Assembly (NCBI GenBank): GCA_965203855.1
Contig: CBDBDN010000001.1
Coordinates: 1 to 64,000, forward strand
Direction of reading: 5' to 3'
DNA length: 64,000 nt
From: Bin87 sp965203855
Lineage (GTDB): Bacteria; Chloroflexota; Dehalococcoidia; Lucifugimonadales; UBA3495
Shown here: positions 23,640 to 31,941 of the stretch, in pieces
How the letters are laid out: every line of letters begins with the position of its first letter
Position numbering within the stretch: position 1 is the first letter of the stretch
Translations under genes and position numbers: made by a program
The notes under the pieces: generated by a model
What the model was told of the DNA's origin: nothing
Seen by the model: the letters and a program-made list of their open reading frames with translations, nothing else
Databases searched by the model: none

Positions 23640-24974
23640 TTAGCTGGCGGCTTGATCTGCGGCTTCGGCTTGCTGGCTGGCTTCCTCTGCCAAAGCGGCG
23701 TTTTCGGCGGCGTTGGCGGCGTAGTCGGTGTTGGGCGACGAGGTTTCGGCGATGGCTTCGGCCAGCGCGCTGCGATGCACTTCCCCCACCAGCGTATTGC
23801 TTTCGTCAATCACCGGGATGGGGAAATCGCTGGACATCGCAATGGGAATCAGCGCGTCAAAGGTAGTGCCCGGCGCTACGGCCTGATATTCCCGGTCCAC
23901 ATAGTCCCAGGCTTCGTCAAAGCGGCGGACTCCGGCGCGCAGGGCCCGCTCGGCGTTGGTAATGGACAGCAGGCCGACATAGCGTTCCCGCATATCCACG
24001 ACCCAGGCGGCGTCGCCGTCGCTGCTGCCGATGGTGTGCAGGGCGGCGCGCGGCCCCTGGTGCCCCATAATGGTGGCCTTGGGCGTAACCATTACCTTGC
24101 TGGCCGCCAGCACGCTTTCCAGCCGCACATCCTGCGTGAAATCGCCCACATATTCGTCCTCGGGCCGCAGCACGATGTCCTCCGGGGAGCCGATTTGCGC
24201 CACCTGCCCGTCGTGCATAATCGTGATGCGATCGCCCAGTTTCAAGGCTTCGTTGAGGTCGTGGGTAATAAAGACGATGGTCTTTTGCAGTTCGGTTTGC
24301 AGCCGCAGCAGTTCGTCCTGCATCTGGCGGCGGATTAGCGGATCCAGGCCGCTGAACGGTTCGTCCATCAGCAGGATGTCGGTATCTACGGAGAGGGCGC
24401 GGGCCAGCCCGACGCGCTGCTGCATCCCGCCGGAGAGCTGGCGGGGATACGATTCCTCCCAGCCGCCCAGCCCGACCAGAGCCAGCACTTCGCGGACGCG
24501 GGCGTACCGCTCCTCTTTGCCTACGCCCTGCACTTCCAGTCCCCAGGCGGCGTTGTCCAGCACATTGCGATGGGGCATCAGGCCGTAATGCTGGAATACC
24601 ATGGCGATTTTCTGCCGGCGGAACTCGCCGAGCTCTTTGTCCGACATTTGGGTAATGTCGGCGCCGTCAATGACGATTTCGCCGGCGGTAGGCTCAATCA
24701 GGCGGATGAGGCAGCGCACCATCGTGGATTTGCCGCTGCCGGACAGCCCCATAATCACGAAAGTTTCGCCGCGCCGCACCTCAAAGGAGACATCTTGTAG
24801 GCCGATGACATTGCCGAACTCGCTCTGAAAGAACGACTTGTCCTTGTCGGCGTATTGCGGGTCAATCACCCGTTCCGGGTTGCGCCCGAACACTTTCCAG
24901 ACGGAATTGACCTTGATGTAAGGCTGGGCATCGCCGGCGGCGGTATGCTGTATTGCGGTGTCAACGGTGGTCAT
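23640..24974 (-). CDS. proV: Glycine betaine/proline ABC transporter ATPase with CBS-type tail
   Basis: A 444-aa ATPase. Walker A is GLSGSGKST (about residue 75), the Q loop is in MVFQHYGLMPHRN, the ABC signature LSGGMQQRVGLARAL, Walker B ILLMDEPFSGLDPL and the switch His in VFITHDLNEAL. The ProV-specific N-terminal extension (VWKVFGRNPERV) is present. The C-terminal half (about 285-415) is a pair of CBS-like modules, the ionic-strength sensor in OpuA; the second ends in VIDESNTLVGEVHRSALAEA. An Ala/Glu-rich tail closes the protein. The start at ATG 24974 has CGGAG about ten bases upstream. It is the first gene of the proVW operon. Confidence 0.95.
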   Translation of the reverse strand: MTTVDTAIQHTAAGDAQPYIKVNSVWKVFGRNPERVIDPQYADKDKSFFQSEFGNVIGLQDVSFEVRRGETFVIMGLSGSGKSTMVRCLIRLIEPTAGEIVIDGADITQMSDKELGEFRRQKIAMVFQHYGLMPHRNVLDNAAWGLEVQGVGKEERYARVREVLALVGLGGWEESYPRQLSGGMQQRVGLARALSVDTDILLMDEPFSGLDPLIRRQMQDELLRLQTELQKTIVFITHDLNEALKLGDRITIMHDGQVAQIGSPEDIVLRPEDEYVGDFTQDVRLESVLAASKVMVTPKATIMGHQGPRAALHTIGSSDGDAAWVVDMRERYVGLLSITNAERALRAGVRRFDEAWDYVDREYQAVAPGTTFDALIPIAMSSDFPIPVIDESNTLVGEVHRSALAEAIAETSSPNTDYAANAAENAALAEEASQQAEAADQAAS

Positions 24975-25060
24975 AATGCAGTGACTCCGTGCTGATTGGG
25001 TAGGCGGTTGCCGCGGCAGCCGCCAAGGATAATAAAGCCCGTTGGCTGGATTTCGGGTTC

Positions 25061-25090
25061 ACCGTAAGGCAAGCGTGTTAGGTTTGTCAA
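25061..25090 (-). promoter_or_regulatory. Putative promoter of proVW
   Basis: TTGACA (25090-25085), an 18-base spacer and TACGGT (25066-25061) on the minus strand, about 85 bases before proV. The -35 is perfect and the -10 weaker, which fits an inducible osmotic-stress promoter. Confidence 0.55.
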
Positions 25091-25213
25091 ATCGCCCCCG
25101 GCCGCGCACTTCAGCCGGCGGCAAGAGACCGGGGGAATGGCAAACCCTGCCGTGCGACATTCCTGATACCGGAGTACGCATACTGGGGTACGCCCGTATT
25201 TGGCGTATTGTGC

Positions 25214-25219
25214 TACAAT
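25214..25219 (+). promoter_or_regulatory. Putative -10 element of the tRNA gene
   Basis: TGTGCTACAATTGC contains TACAAT, 36 bases before the mature tRNA. A GC-rich inverted repeat (CGCCGGGCGCAGCAGCGCCGG region) lies between the two. Confidence 0.45.
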
Positions 25220-25254
25220 TGCTGGCAGCGCCGGGCGCAGCAGCGCCGGGTCAC

Positions 25255-25326
25255 GGGGGCGTAGCTCAGAGGGAGAGCACCTGCTTTGCAAGCAGGGGGT
25301 CAGGGGTTCGAATCCCCTCGCCTCCA
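25255..25326 (+). tRNA. tRNA-Ala (anticodon TGC)
   Basis: All four arms can be drawn. The acceptor is GGGGGCG / CGCCTCC with one G-T pair, the D arm GCTC-AGAGGGA-GAGC, the anticodon stem CCTGC / GCAGG with loop TTTGCAA (anticodon TGC at 25287-25289), and the T arm AGGGG-TTCGAAT-CCCCT. The discriminator base is A; the 3' CCA is not encoded. The anticodon and the G-rich acceptor fit alanine, although the usual G3-T70 pair of alanine tRNAs is the only wobble in the acceptor, as expected. Confidence 0.96.
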
Positions 25327-25414
25327 CTTCACCGATACTCCGACTGCGCCATTGGGAACGCAGGCTGCGGGCCTGGCATAATTTTTCGGCAACTGAACCA
25401 AGCGATACGTGTAG

Positions 25415-26077
25415 ATGATTGAGACGATACGCATAATCCTGCTGGCAGTTCACATCGCCGCCGGCACCGTGGCGCTGCTAACGGCATTGGCGGCGATAAT
25501 CGCGCCCAAAGGCGGCGCAATCCATATCAGGACGGGCCGGGCTTACGCCATCGCAATGGCGCTGATTTTCCTGACGGCGGTTCCGCTGGCGGTACTGGGC
25601 GCCAGCATTTTCCTGCTGCTCATCGCCGTGTTCAGTTTCTATCTGGCATTCGCCGGCTGGCGTTTCGCGCGCAACCGCCGGCGAATGCCCCATCCGGTGG
25701 ACTGGTACGCCGTCGGCATTCTGGGGCTGACCGGCTTGGGGATGTGGGGCTATGGCGCATATCTGGCGTCAACCGGCGATTCGCAGTGGGTAACTATGCT
25801 GATCTTCGGCGGCATTGCCATAGCGCTGGCGGCGGCCGACGGACGGTTTCACCGGCAGCAGCCGCGCGGCCAGGTTCGCATCCGCCGGCACTTGACCAAT
25901 ATGCTGGCCGGCACTATTGCTACAGTTACGGCGGTGGCGGTCGTCAATGTTGATCTGGATCCGGTGTGGCTGCCCTGGATACTGCCTACTGTCATCATCA
26001 CGCCGCTTATCGTCTGGTGGAATTTCCGCATTGCCCGGCAGGAACGGCAACGGGCGACGGCGCGGGGCGGCGGCTAA
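25415..26077 (+). CDS. DUF2306-type membrane protein
   Basis: A 220-aa membrane protein with about seven hydrophobic helices. The opening ILLAVHIAAGTVALLTALAA, then IAPKGGAIHIRTGRAYAIAM (the KGG-x-H-x-x-x-G-R-x-Y pattern), is typical of the DUF2306 family. Function is unknown; the conserved His residues suggest haem or metal contact. A basic C-terminus (RIARQERQRATARGGG) probably faces the cytoplasm. The tRNA gene lies 88 bases upstream and the gene is convergent with the transglutaminase-like gene. Confidence 0.75.
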   Translation: MIETIRIILLAVHIAAGTVALLTALAAIIAPKGGAIHIRTGRAYAIAMALIFLTAVPLAVLGASIFLLLIAVFSFYLAFAGWRFARNRRRMPHPVDWYAVGILGLTGLGMWGYGAYLASTGDSQWVTMLIFGGIAIALAAADGRFHRQQPRGQVRIRRHLTNMLAGTIATVTAVAVVNVDLDPVWLPWILPTVIITPLIVWWNFRIARQERQRATARGGG

Positions 26078-26090
26078 AGGCAATCCCTTT

Positions 26091-27017
26091 TTACTGCGGA
26101 GCTGCGGCCCCGGCGCCGGGGTAATCCGCAAGCAGTTGCAGCGCATCGGCAACGGCAATGTCGCTGCGGTCAAAGAAAACTTGCGCCGTAACAAAATCCA
26201 GCCGTCCGCGCCCGTCGGACACGAAAGACCCGGCTACCGGCGGCGCATCCGTATAATCCCGGCCGACGGCGAATTTCAGGTAGTCGGTTGCGGTGTTAAC
26301 GATTACGCCGCGCGTCGGGTCGGCGGGCAGCCAGCCGGCGTCGGGATGCAGAAACTCGACCCAAGCGTGCGTTTCGCCGGGCTGGCGGGTCAGCAGCCCG
26401 CTGGCGTAGCGCGCCGGTACGCCCAACGCCCGCAGCATCCCCAGCGCCAGGTGCGCTTTGTCCTGGCATACGCCGGCCATCGTCGCCAGCACATCCGCAG
26501 CGGTAGAGTCCACTGAGGTAACGCCGGTCTGATAGCGCACTTGCTGTTCAATCCAACGCACAATTCGGTCCACTGTGTCCAGTAGCGTAGCGGCTCCGGC
26601 GCTGGCGGCGCGCGCCGCATCCCGCACGCTGTCGGGATTGACCAGGGGAGAGACGGTCAAAAACGCGCCATCCGCCATGCTGCGCTGCGCCGACAGCAGC
26701 GGCATATCGGCAACGGGCGGCGGTGCGACGGCCAGCTGCGCCGCCCCGGCGGCGGCGATAACCAATGTGCGGTGCGGTTCAGTAACCCGGACGCGATGCA
26801 CCCGGTTGCCCAACTGATCCGTGTAGGACACCTGGCTGCCGGGCGGGTCGGTGTCAATAACGATGGCGCCGGCGGTCTGATAGCGGTCGGAGCATGGGGA
26901 GATCCGCAGCAGGTTGTCGCTCTGCACTACGGCGCCGGTGTATTCGTGCCGCGCAACATAGGCGTAATGCACGGTGATTGTCGCTCCCGTTATCTGCTGT
27001 TCCGGCTGATAATGCAT
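26091..27017 (-). CDS. Transglutaminase-like protein
   Basis: The 308-aa protein has the bacterial arrangement of an N-terminal beta domain (about 1-110, with HYAYVARHEYTGAVVQS and VSYTDQLGNRVHRV) and a transglutaminase/papain-like domain (about 140-270). The catalytic triad can be read: Cys in MAGVCQDKAHLALGMLRALG, His in GETHAWVEF and Asp in WLPADPTRG. No signal peptide is seen, so it is cytoplasmic; such proteins act as peptidases or amidases and are sometimes encoded beside alpha-E and ATP-grasp genes, which are missing here. Confidence 0.88.
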   Translation of the reverse strand: MHYQPEQQITGATITVHYAYVARHEYTGAVVQSDNLLRISPCSDRYQTAGAIVIDTDPPGSQVSYTDQLGNRVHRVRVTEPHRTLVIAAAGAAQLAVAPPPVADMPLLSAQRSMADGAFLTVSPLVNPDSVRDAARAASAGAATLLDTVDRIVRWIEQQVRYQTGVTSVDSTAADVLATMAGVCQDKAHLALGMLRALGVPARYASGLLTRQPGETHAWVEFLHPDAGWLPADPTRGVIVNTATDYLKFAVGRDYTDAPPVAGSFVSDGRGRLDFVTAQVFFDRSDIAVADALQLLADYPGAGAAAPQ

Positions 27018-27252
27018 AACCTGTTCAACGATTTGACAGCCGACGCCGTCGGTGCAACAGCGGATACCTTTGCCCGGAGCATCAGTCCGGCCGAAAGCGG
27101 CGGCAGCGGCAACACGGCGCCGGCATATTGTGGTATCGTATCATACGCCGCCTGACTGGCGTCGGCGTTACGGACGGCGGCGGCTGATTTAACCAGTCTG
27201 ATTAATCAGTCCGACCACTTCCCGATTGACAACTTCCGAGGTGATTTTCCAA

Positions 27253-28047
27253 ATGGCAGCGCACAGTGAGCGAATGGTTTCGGTTCGCGGCGGTATGTTC
27301 AGCATTCAGGTGGCTGAGGGCGGCTCCGGGCATCCGCTGCTCTATCTGCACGGCGCCGGCGGTTATGTCGGCTGGCCCGATTTTCTGGACCGGCTGGCCG
27401 AGCAGTATCAGGTGTACGCGCCGGCGCATCCCGGCGTTGCCGAATCTACCGGGCTGAACCATCTGGACGACCTGTGGGATCTGGTGCAGTTTTACGAGGA
27501 ATTGCTGGATGCGCTGCACATCCGGCAGTGTTATGTAGTAGGGCATTCCTATGGGGGGTTTTGCGCCGCCGAGCTGGCCGCCCATCGCCCGGAACGCGTC
27601 TCCAAGCTGGCGCTGGTCAATTCCCTGGGCCTCTGGCTGGACGACCACCCGGTAGCCGACTTTTTCATTTTGACACCGGATGAACGCCGGGCAATGCTGT
27701 GGCACGACTCCGACAGCGACCTGGCCAAAGCGTATGTGGCCGCGCCGGAGGGCATTGAGGAGCGGATGGAGCATACGCTTGACCGCCTGCAAACGCTGCA
27801 ATCGGTTGCCAAGTTCACCTGGCCGATCCCGGAACGGGGCTTGACCAAGCGCGCCCACCGCATCACGATGCCTACGCTGGTGCTGTGGGGCGATTCCGAC
27901 CAGGTAATACCGCCGGAATACGCCGCCGCATTCCGGGAGCTGCTGCCCAACGCATCCGTCAACATCATCCCTCAATGCGGCCACATCCCCCAGCTGGAAC
28001 GCCCGGATGCTTTCCACGCCGCCGTTTCGGAGTTTCTGTCCGACTGA
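27253..28047 (+). CDS. Alpha/beta hydrolase
   Basis: A 264-aa alpha/beta-hydrolase-fold enzyme. HLLYLHGAGG-type oxyanion region (LLYLHGAGGYVGW near 38), nucleophile Ser in VVGHSYGGFCA (about 98), acidic residue in WGDSDQVIPP and catalytic His in QCGHIPQLERP near the C-terminus form the triad. It resembles MhpC-like C-C hydrolases and esterases, but the substrate cannot be told. The frame opens at a TTG at 27226; ATG 27253 is preferred because GAGGTG lies about nine bases before it. Ferritin follows 62 bases later in the same direction. Confidence 0.88.
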   Translation: MAAHSERMVSVRGGMFSIQVAEGGSGHPLLYLHGAGGYVGWPDFLDRLAEQYQVYAPAHPGVAESTGLNHLDDLWDLVQFYEELLDALHIRQCYVVGHSYGGFCAAELAAHRPERVSKLALVNSLGLWLDDHPVADFFILTPDERRAMLWHDSDSDLAKAYVAAPEGIEERMEHTLDRLQTLQSVAKFTWPIPERGLTKRAHRITMPTLVLWGDSDQVIPPEYAAAFRELLPNASVNIIPQCGHIPQLERPDAFHAAVSEFLSD

Positions 28048-28109
28048 ACCGATCCGGCCATTGCCGCCGGCAAAACTTGACTACAGCTAACTACGCCAAG
28101 GAGTTCACA

Positions 28110-28616
28110 ATGCAAATCAGCGACGCGATGCGCGACGCCATCAACCGCCATATCAACGCCGAGTTTTACTCGTCTTACCTGTACCTCTCCATGTCCGCTT
28201 TTTGCGACGCCGCCGACCTGCCCGGCTTTGCCCACTGGATGCGGCTGCAAAGCGGCGAGGAATACCAGCACGCCATCCGCCTGATTGACTATGTGCAGGA
28301 CCGGGGCGGCAAAGTCGCGCTGCTGCCCATTGAGCAGCCGCCCTTGGAGTTTGACTCCGTGGAGCAGATTATGGCGGATACGCTGGCCCACGAGCGCCAC
28401 GTTTCCGACTTGATTGGCGATCTGTATCGCCGGGCGGTGGACGACAACGACCTGCCCACGCAAGTTATGCTGCAATGGTTCGTCAACGAGCAGGTTGAGG
28501 AGGAGAAATCCGTCCAGGATGTCATTGCGGCGCTGCGGATGGTCAACGGCCAGCCCGACGCGCTGCTGCTGCTGGATCGGGAAATGGGTGCCCGCACCGC
28601 AATCCCGGCGGCCTGA
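28110..28616 (+). CDS. ftnA: Ferritin (FtnA-type)
   Basis: A 168-aa non-haem ferritin that oxidises and stores iron in a 24-subunit shell. Ferroxidase ligands are visible: Glu in NAEFYSSYLYLSMSAF (about 18), Glu and His in QSGEEYQHAIRLIDYV (about 51-54), Glu in the third helix (AHERHVSDLI) and Glu/Gln in WFVNEQVEEEKSVQDV. The frame is open upstream, but ATG 28110 has AAGGAG seven bases before it and starts exactly at the family's N-terminus. The neighbouring SUF operon also handles iron. Confidence 0.94.
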   Translation: MQISDAMRDAINRHINAEFYSSYLYLSMSAFCDAADLPGFAHWMRLQSGEEYQHAIRLIDYVQDRGGKVALLPIEQPPLEFDSVEQIMADTLAHERHVSDLIGDLYRRAVDDNDLPTQVMLQWFVNEQVEEEKSVQDVIAALRMVNGQPDALLLLDREMGARTAIPAA

Positions 28617-28623
28617 CGGACGG

Positions 28624-28665
28624 CCATCCCTGGGACCTTTCACTATTGGAGACGGCCAGGGATGG
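28624..28665. repeat. Inverted repeat between ferritin and dinB genes
   Basis: CCATCCCTGG (28624-28633) and CCAGGGATGG (28656-28665) are perfect 10-base inverted arms separated by 22 bases. The left arm is just after the ferritin stop. It could be a terminator-like hairpin without T-run, an mRNA stabiliser, or a palindromic operator. Confidence 0.55.
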
Positions 28666-28688
28666 GGGTTGTCATTGGAGCAAATGAG

Positions 28689-29189
28689 ATGCAACTCAAC
28701 GATTTCATCGCCGACGCCCTGGCTCGGGAAAGCGAATTTTTGCTGGCCGCGCTGGACGGGTTGACGCCCGACGAACTGGCCTGGCAGCCCGCCCCCGACG
28801 CCAATTCCACCGGCTGGATGCTGTGGCACATGGTGCGGGTTGAGGATATGTGGATCCAGTTCTTTGCTCAATTCCAGACCGAAATCTGGGAACGGGACGG
28901 CTGGAATGATAAGTTCGGCCTGCCGATCCGGGACAACGGTTTCGGGCATACCGCTGAGCAAGTCGCCAACTTTCCCCGGATTGACTTGGCGGAATTCTTG
29001 CAATATCGCGCCGCCGTGCGTCAGGCCACGCTGGATTATCTGGCAACGCTGTCGCCGGATGATATGAACACCGTACCCCGGGAGCAGCGGCCCGAAATGT
29101 CCCTGGGCGCTATATTCCGCCAGATTATCGGCGAGCTGTACCAGCACACCGGGCAAATCGCCTACCTGCGCGGCTTGCAAGGCAAATAA
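28689..29189 (+). CDS. DinB-family protein
   Basis: A 166-aa four-helix-bundle protein of the DinB/DUF664 superfamily. Metal-binding His residues are in STGWMLWHMVRVEDMW (about 44-59) and in LYQHTGQIAYLRGL at the C-terminus, a hallmark of these proteins. Superfamily members are often thiol-dependent S-transferases or damage-inducible proteins of unknown activity. ATG 28689 has GGAG eight bases upstream. Its TAA shares a base with the next gene's ATG (TAATG), so the lipoprotein gene is coupled to it. Confidence 0.85.
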   Translation: MQLNDFIADALARESEFLLAALDGLTPDELAWQPAPDANSTGWMLWHMVRVEDMWIQFFAQFQTEIWERDGWNDKFGLPIRDNGFGHTAEQVANFPRIDLAEFLQYRAAVRQATLDYLATLSPDDMNTVPREQRPEMSLGAIFRQIIGELYQHTGQIAYLRGLQGK

Positions 29190-29614
29190 TGCTGGCTGCG
29201 GTTCCAAAAGCGGGCGGCGCGCTGTCCTTGGCCGCCGCCCTTACGCTGTTCATTGCGGTCGCTTGCGGAACGCCGGAACCGACGCCAATACCGGCGGCTA
29301 CGCCCGAATCGCAAGCGGCAGCGGCCCGGCCCGCGTCGCTCACTGCGCCGGCAGAACCCGGCCAGGTGCGGGAAGTAACCGTAGGCCCGCAGCGGGTTGA
29401 CTGCGTTGGCGCGGCCCCGCAACTGTGCCTGGTGGTGGATAACGAGCTGTTCTACGACGAAATTGACGGGTTTGAACATGAAGCCGGGTACGAATACCGC
29501 CTGCGGATTGAGCAATACGACCGCTGGCCCGGCCAGTCCGAAATCCCGCAGGACGCTGGACGCTACGGATACCGTCTGCTGGAAGTTCTGGAAAAGAAAT
29601 CCGCCGACCGTTAG
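29189..29614 (+). CDS. DUF4377 lipoprotein
   Basis: A 141-aa exported lipoprotein. The hydrophobic N-terminus ends in LFIAVAC, a lipobox, with Cys near residue 26, then a Pro/Ala/Thr-rich spacer. The C-terminal domain matches DUF4377: REVTVGPQRVDCVG, APQLCLVVDNELFYDEIDGF, EAGYEYRLRIEQY and YRLLEVLEKK. Two Cys (VDC and QLC) may form a disulfide. Family function is unknown, with links to META/HslJ-like envelope proteins. Convergent with the suf operon, whose last gene ends ten bases away. Confidence 0.82.
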   Translation: MLAAVPKAGGALSLAAALTLFIAVACGTPEPTPIPAATPESQAAAARPASLTAPAEPGQVREVTVGPQRVDCVGAAPQLCLVVDNELFYDEIDGFEHEAGYEYRLRIEQYDRWPGQSEIPQDAGRYGYRLLEVLEKKSADR

Positions 29615-29624
29615 CGGAGCCTAG

Positions 29625-30110
29625 CTACTCTAACCGTCGCAAGGCTTCCTCCAGGGCTACCCATGGCAGCAAGGCGCACTTGACGCGCACCGGATAGCGG
29701 CGCACTACGGCCAGCGCGGCCAGCTCCCCCAGCGCGGCCAACGCCGGCGCCGGCAGCGGACTCCCCAGCATCAGCTCCCGGAACAGCTGCGACAAGTCGG
29801 ATACTTCGGCGACAGTGCGGCCGGCAATGCTGTCGGCCAGCAGGGATGCCGACGCCTGAATGATGCTGCAACCCTCGGCAACCGCGCTGACTTCGGCAAC
29901 GGCGGCGAAATTATTCCGGGAATCAGAGCCGGAACTGGACCGATGGGCGCTCAATCGCAGTTGCAGGTTCGCCCGGTCGCCGCAGAAAGGGTTGAATTCC
30001 TCAGCCTCAATGTCGGGAGCGGACAGCCGGGCCCGACGCCGGGGATTGCGGTAATGCTCCATAATGACATCGCCATACAGAGCGTCGGGATTGTCCGGCA
30101 GCTGCGCCAT
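29625..30110 (-). CDS. Second SufU-like iron-sulfur scaffold/zinc protein
   Basis: A 161-aa SufU/NifU-N paralogue at the end of the suf operon. It keeps the ligand set: Cys and Asp in FNPFCGDRA (about 42-44), Cys in AEGCSIIQASASLL and Cys in RVKCALLPW, matching the Zn site of SufU. Between the first two it carries a Ser/Asn-rich insert (SAHRSSSGSDSRNNFAAV) not present in the first SufU. SufU accepts persulfide sulfur from SufS; why two copies are kept is not known. A 107-base gap with decayed repeat sequence separates it from sufU. Confidence 0.85.
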   Translation of the reverse strand: MAQLPDNPDALYGDVIMEHYRNPRRRARLSAPDIEAEEFNPFCGDRANLQLRLSAHRSSSGSDSRNNFAAVAEVSAVAEGCSIIQASASLLADSIAGRTVAEVSDLSQLFRELMLGSPLPAPALAALGELAALAVVRRYPVRVKCALLPWVALEEALRRLE

Positions 30111-30217
30111 GTTCGGCTCGTTCCGATTATCCCGATTATCCCGCCGTTATTCCGGCTTGCGTTTCAATGACGATATAAGGGCCGGAATGATGGATGTGGC
30201 GCGGGGAACCGACGGGG

Positions 30218-30667
30218 CTATTCGGTAGTCGCCGTACCATAGCCGTCCAAGGCGGCTTTCAGCGTGTGCCACGGCAGAACGGCGCACTTGATGCGGGTGG
30301 GGTAGGCGATTACGCCGCCCAGCATCTCCAAATCGCCCAGCAGATCCAGGTCCAGTTCGGCGTCGGGTTCGGTGAGCATTCGGTGAAACTCATCGTACAT
30401 TGCCATTGCGTCGGCGGTGGCGGCGCCCTTGACGGCCTGAGTTAGCATTGACGCCGACGCGCGGCTGATAGCGCAGCCGTGCCCCTGAAAGGCCGCATCG
30501 TTCACCGTGCCATCCCCCACTTTGAGTTGCAGCGAAATCTGGTCGCCGCACAGCGGGTTGAACCCGTCCGCCTGGTGAGTAGCATCGTCAACCGTGCGAA
30601 AATTGCGCGGCCGGCGGTTGTGTTCCAGCAGTATCTCCTGATACAGGTCGCTCAAGTCGGATGCCAT
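30218..30667 (-). CDS. sufU: SufU sulfur-transfer protein
   Basis: A 149-aa SufU. The residues NPLCGDQISLQL, GHGCAISRASASML and RIKCAVLPW carry the three Cys, and Asp follows the first Cys, giving the zinc site through which SufU takes persulfide from SufS. LYQEILLEHNRRPRNFR is the usual N-terminus. The ATG overlaps the sufS stop (TGATG), so translation is coupled to the desulfurase, its partner. Confidence 0.92.
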   Translation of the reverse strand: MASDLSDLYQEILLEHNRRPRNFRTVDDATHQADGFNPLCGDQISLQLKVGDGTVNDAAFQGHGCAISRASASMLTQAVKGAATADAMAMYDEFHRMLTEPDAELDLDLLGDLEMLGGVIAYPTRIKCAVLPWHTLKAALDGYGTATTE

Positions 30668-31941
30668 CAGCCGAACACCTCAATTACCCGGTCAATCGCT
30701 TTCACCAGGGCGTCAATTTCGTCGGTAGTATTGTAGAAAGCCAGCGACGCCCGCGCCGTGGCGGCGATGCCATAGCGCGCCATCACCGGCTGGGCGCAGT
30801 GATGGCCGGTACGCACTGCGATGCCCTCGGCGTCCAGTATGGTGCCGATGTCGTGGGCATGGGCGGCGTCCATTACGAAAGACAGCACGCCGCCTTTGTT
30901 GGCCGCCGTGCCAATGAGGCGCACGCCCTCAATGCCGCCCAGCCGCTCCGCGCCGTAGCGCAGCAGCGCCTGTTCGTAGGATACGATGCGTTCCATACCA
31001 ATGCTTTCCAGGTATTCTACGGCGGCGCCCAGTCCGATGACGCCGGCAATGTCGGGAGTGCCGGCCTCAAACTTGTGGGGCAGCACATTGTAGAGGGTTT
31101 CCTCAAAGGTAACGGAGCGTATCATCTCTCCGCCCGACTGATACGGCGGCATTGCGTTGAGCAGGTCGGCGCGGCCCCACAGCACGCCGATGCCGGTAGG
31201 CCCGTACAGCTTATGGCCGGAGAACGCCATAAAGTCAACGCCCAGTTCCTGCACATCAATGGGCGTGTGCGCCACCGATTGGGCGACGTCAATCATCACC
31301 GGAACGCCTTTAGCGTGGGCCAGTTCCGCAATCGCCTTTACCGGGTTGACGGTGCCCAAGGCGTTGGACTGATGCACTACCGACACCAGTCGGGTGCGGT
31401 CGTTGAGCATACTCTCCAATTCGTCCAGCATCAGCTCGCCGTCATCGTTGAACGGAACGGCCCGCAGCTTGATGCCGATTTCTTGGCGCAGGATCTGCCA
31501 GGGGACGATGTTGGAGTGATGCTCCATTTCGCTGACGATTACTTCATCGCCGGCTTGAAAGTACTTGCGTCCGTAGCTGCTGGCGACCAGGTTCAGCGCC
31601 TCGGTAGTGCCGCGCACATAGATAACTTCCTCGGACGCCGGGGCGTTGATGAACCGGCGGACGGATTCCCGTGCCGCCTCAAAGTCGTCGGTGGCCCGCT
31701 GGCTGAGGGTGTGTACGCCCCGGTGGACATTGGCGTTGTTGCGAACATAGTAATCGCAGATGGCGTCAATCACCGCCTGCGGTTTCTGCGTGGTCGCAGC
31801 GTTGTCCAGATAGACCAGCGGCTTGCCGTTGATTTCCTGGTGCAGGATGGGGAAATCCTGCCGTATGCGCGCTACATCCAGCGCATCCAGGCCGTGGGCG
31901 CCGGGGCCGTGGTAGCGGTTCACTGCCGTTGTGATGCTCAA
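30667..31941 (-). CDS. sufS: Cysteine desulfurase SufS
   Basis: A 424-aa PLP enzyme that takes sulfur from cysteine for Fe-S assembly. LVYLDNAATTQKPQAVI opens the fold. The PLP Lys lies in VDFMAFSGHKLYGPTG (about 230), with FASEVIY-type contacts and HHSNIVPWQ earlier. The active-site Cys is in IAVRTGHHCAQPVMARYG (about 370), where RxGHHCA(Q/E)P is specific to group II (SufS/CsdA). The ATG shares four bases with the sufD stop (ATGA) and the stop overlaps sufU. Confidence 0.96.
   Translation of the reverse strand: MSITTAVNRYHGPGAHGLDALDVARIRQDFPILHQEINGKPLVYLDNAATTQKPQAVIDAICDYYVRNNANVHRGVHTLSQRATDDFEAARESVRRFINAPASEEVIYVRGTTEALNLVASSYGRKYFQAGDEVIVSEMEHHSNIVPWQILRQEIGIKLRAVPFNDDGELMLDELESMLNDRTRLVSVVHQSNALGTVNPVKAIAELAHAKGVPVMIDVAQSVAHTPIDVQELGVDFMAFSGHKLYGPTGIGVLWGRADLLNAMPPYQSGGEMIRSVTFEETLYNVLPHKFEAGTPDIAGVIGLGAAVEYLESIGMERIVSYEQALLRYGAERLGGIEGVRLIGTAANKGGVLSFVMDAAHAHDIGTILDAEGIAVRTGHHCAQPVMARYGIAATARASLAFYNTTDEIDALVKAIDRVIEVFG

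Noticed and set aside
24971..25453. A 160-codon minus-strand frame across the tRNA gene
   Set aside because: It covers the whole tRNA-Ala gene and the proVW promoter, and its protein has no recognisable motif.
30111..30217. Possible missing small gene between the two sufU genes
   Set aside because: Only decayed repeat-like sequence (CCGATTATC units and CGGAATGA) is present and no start with a binding site.
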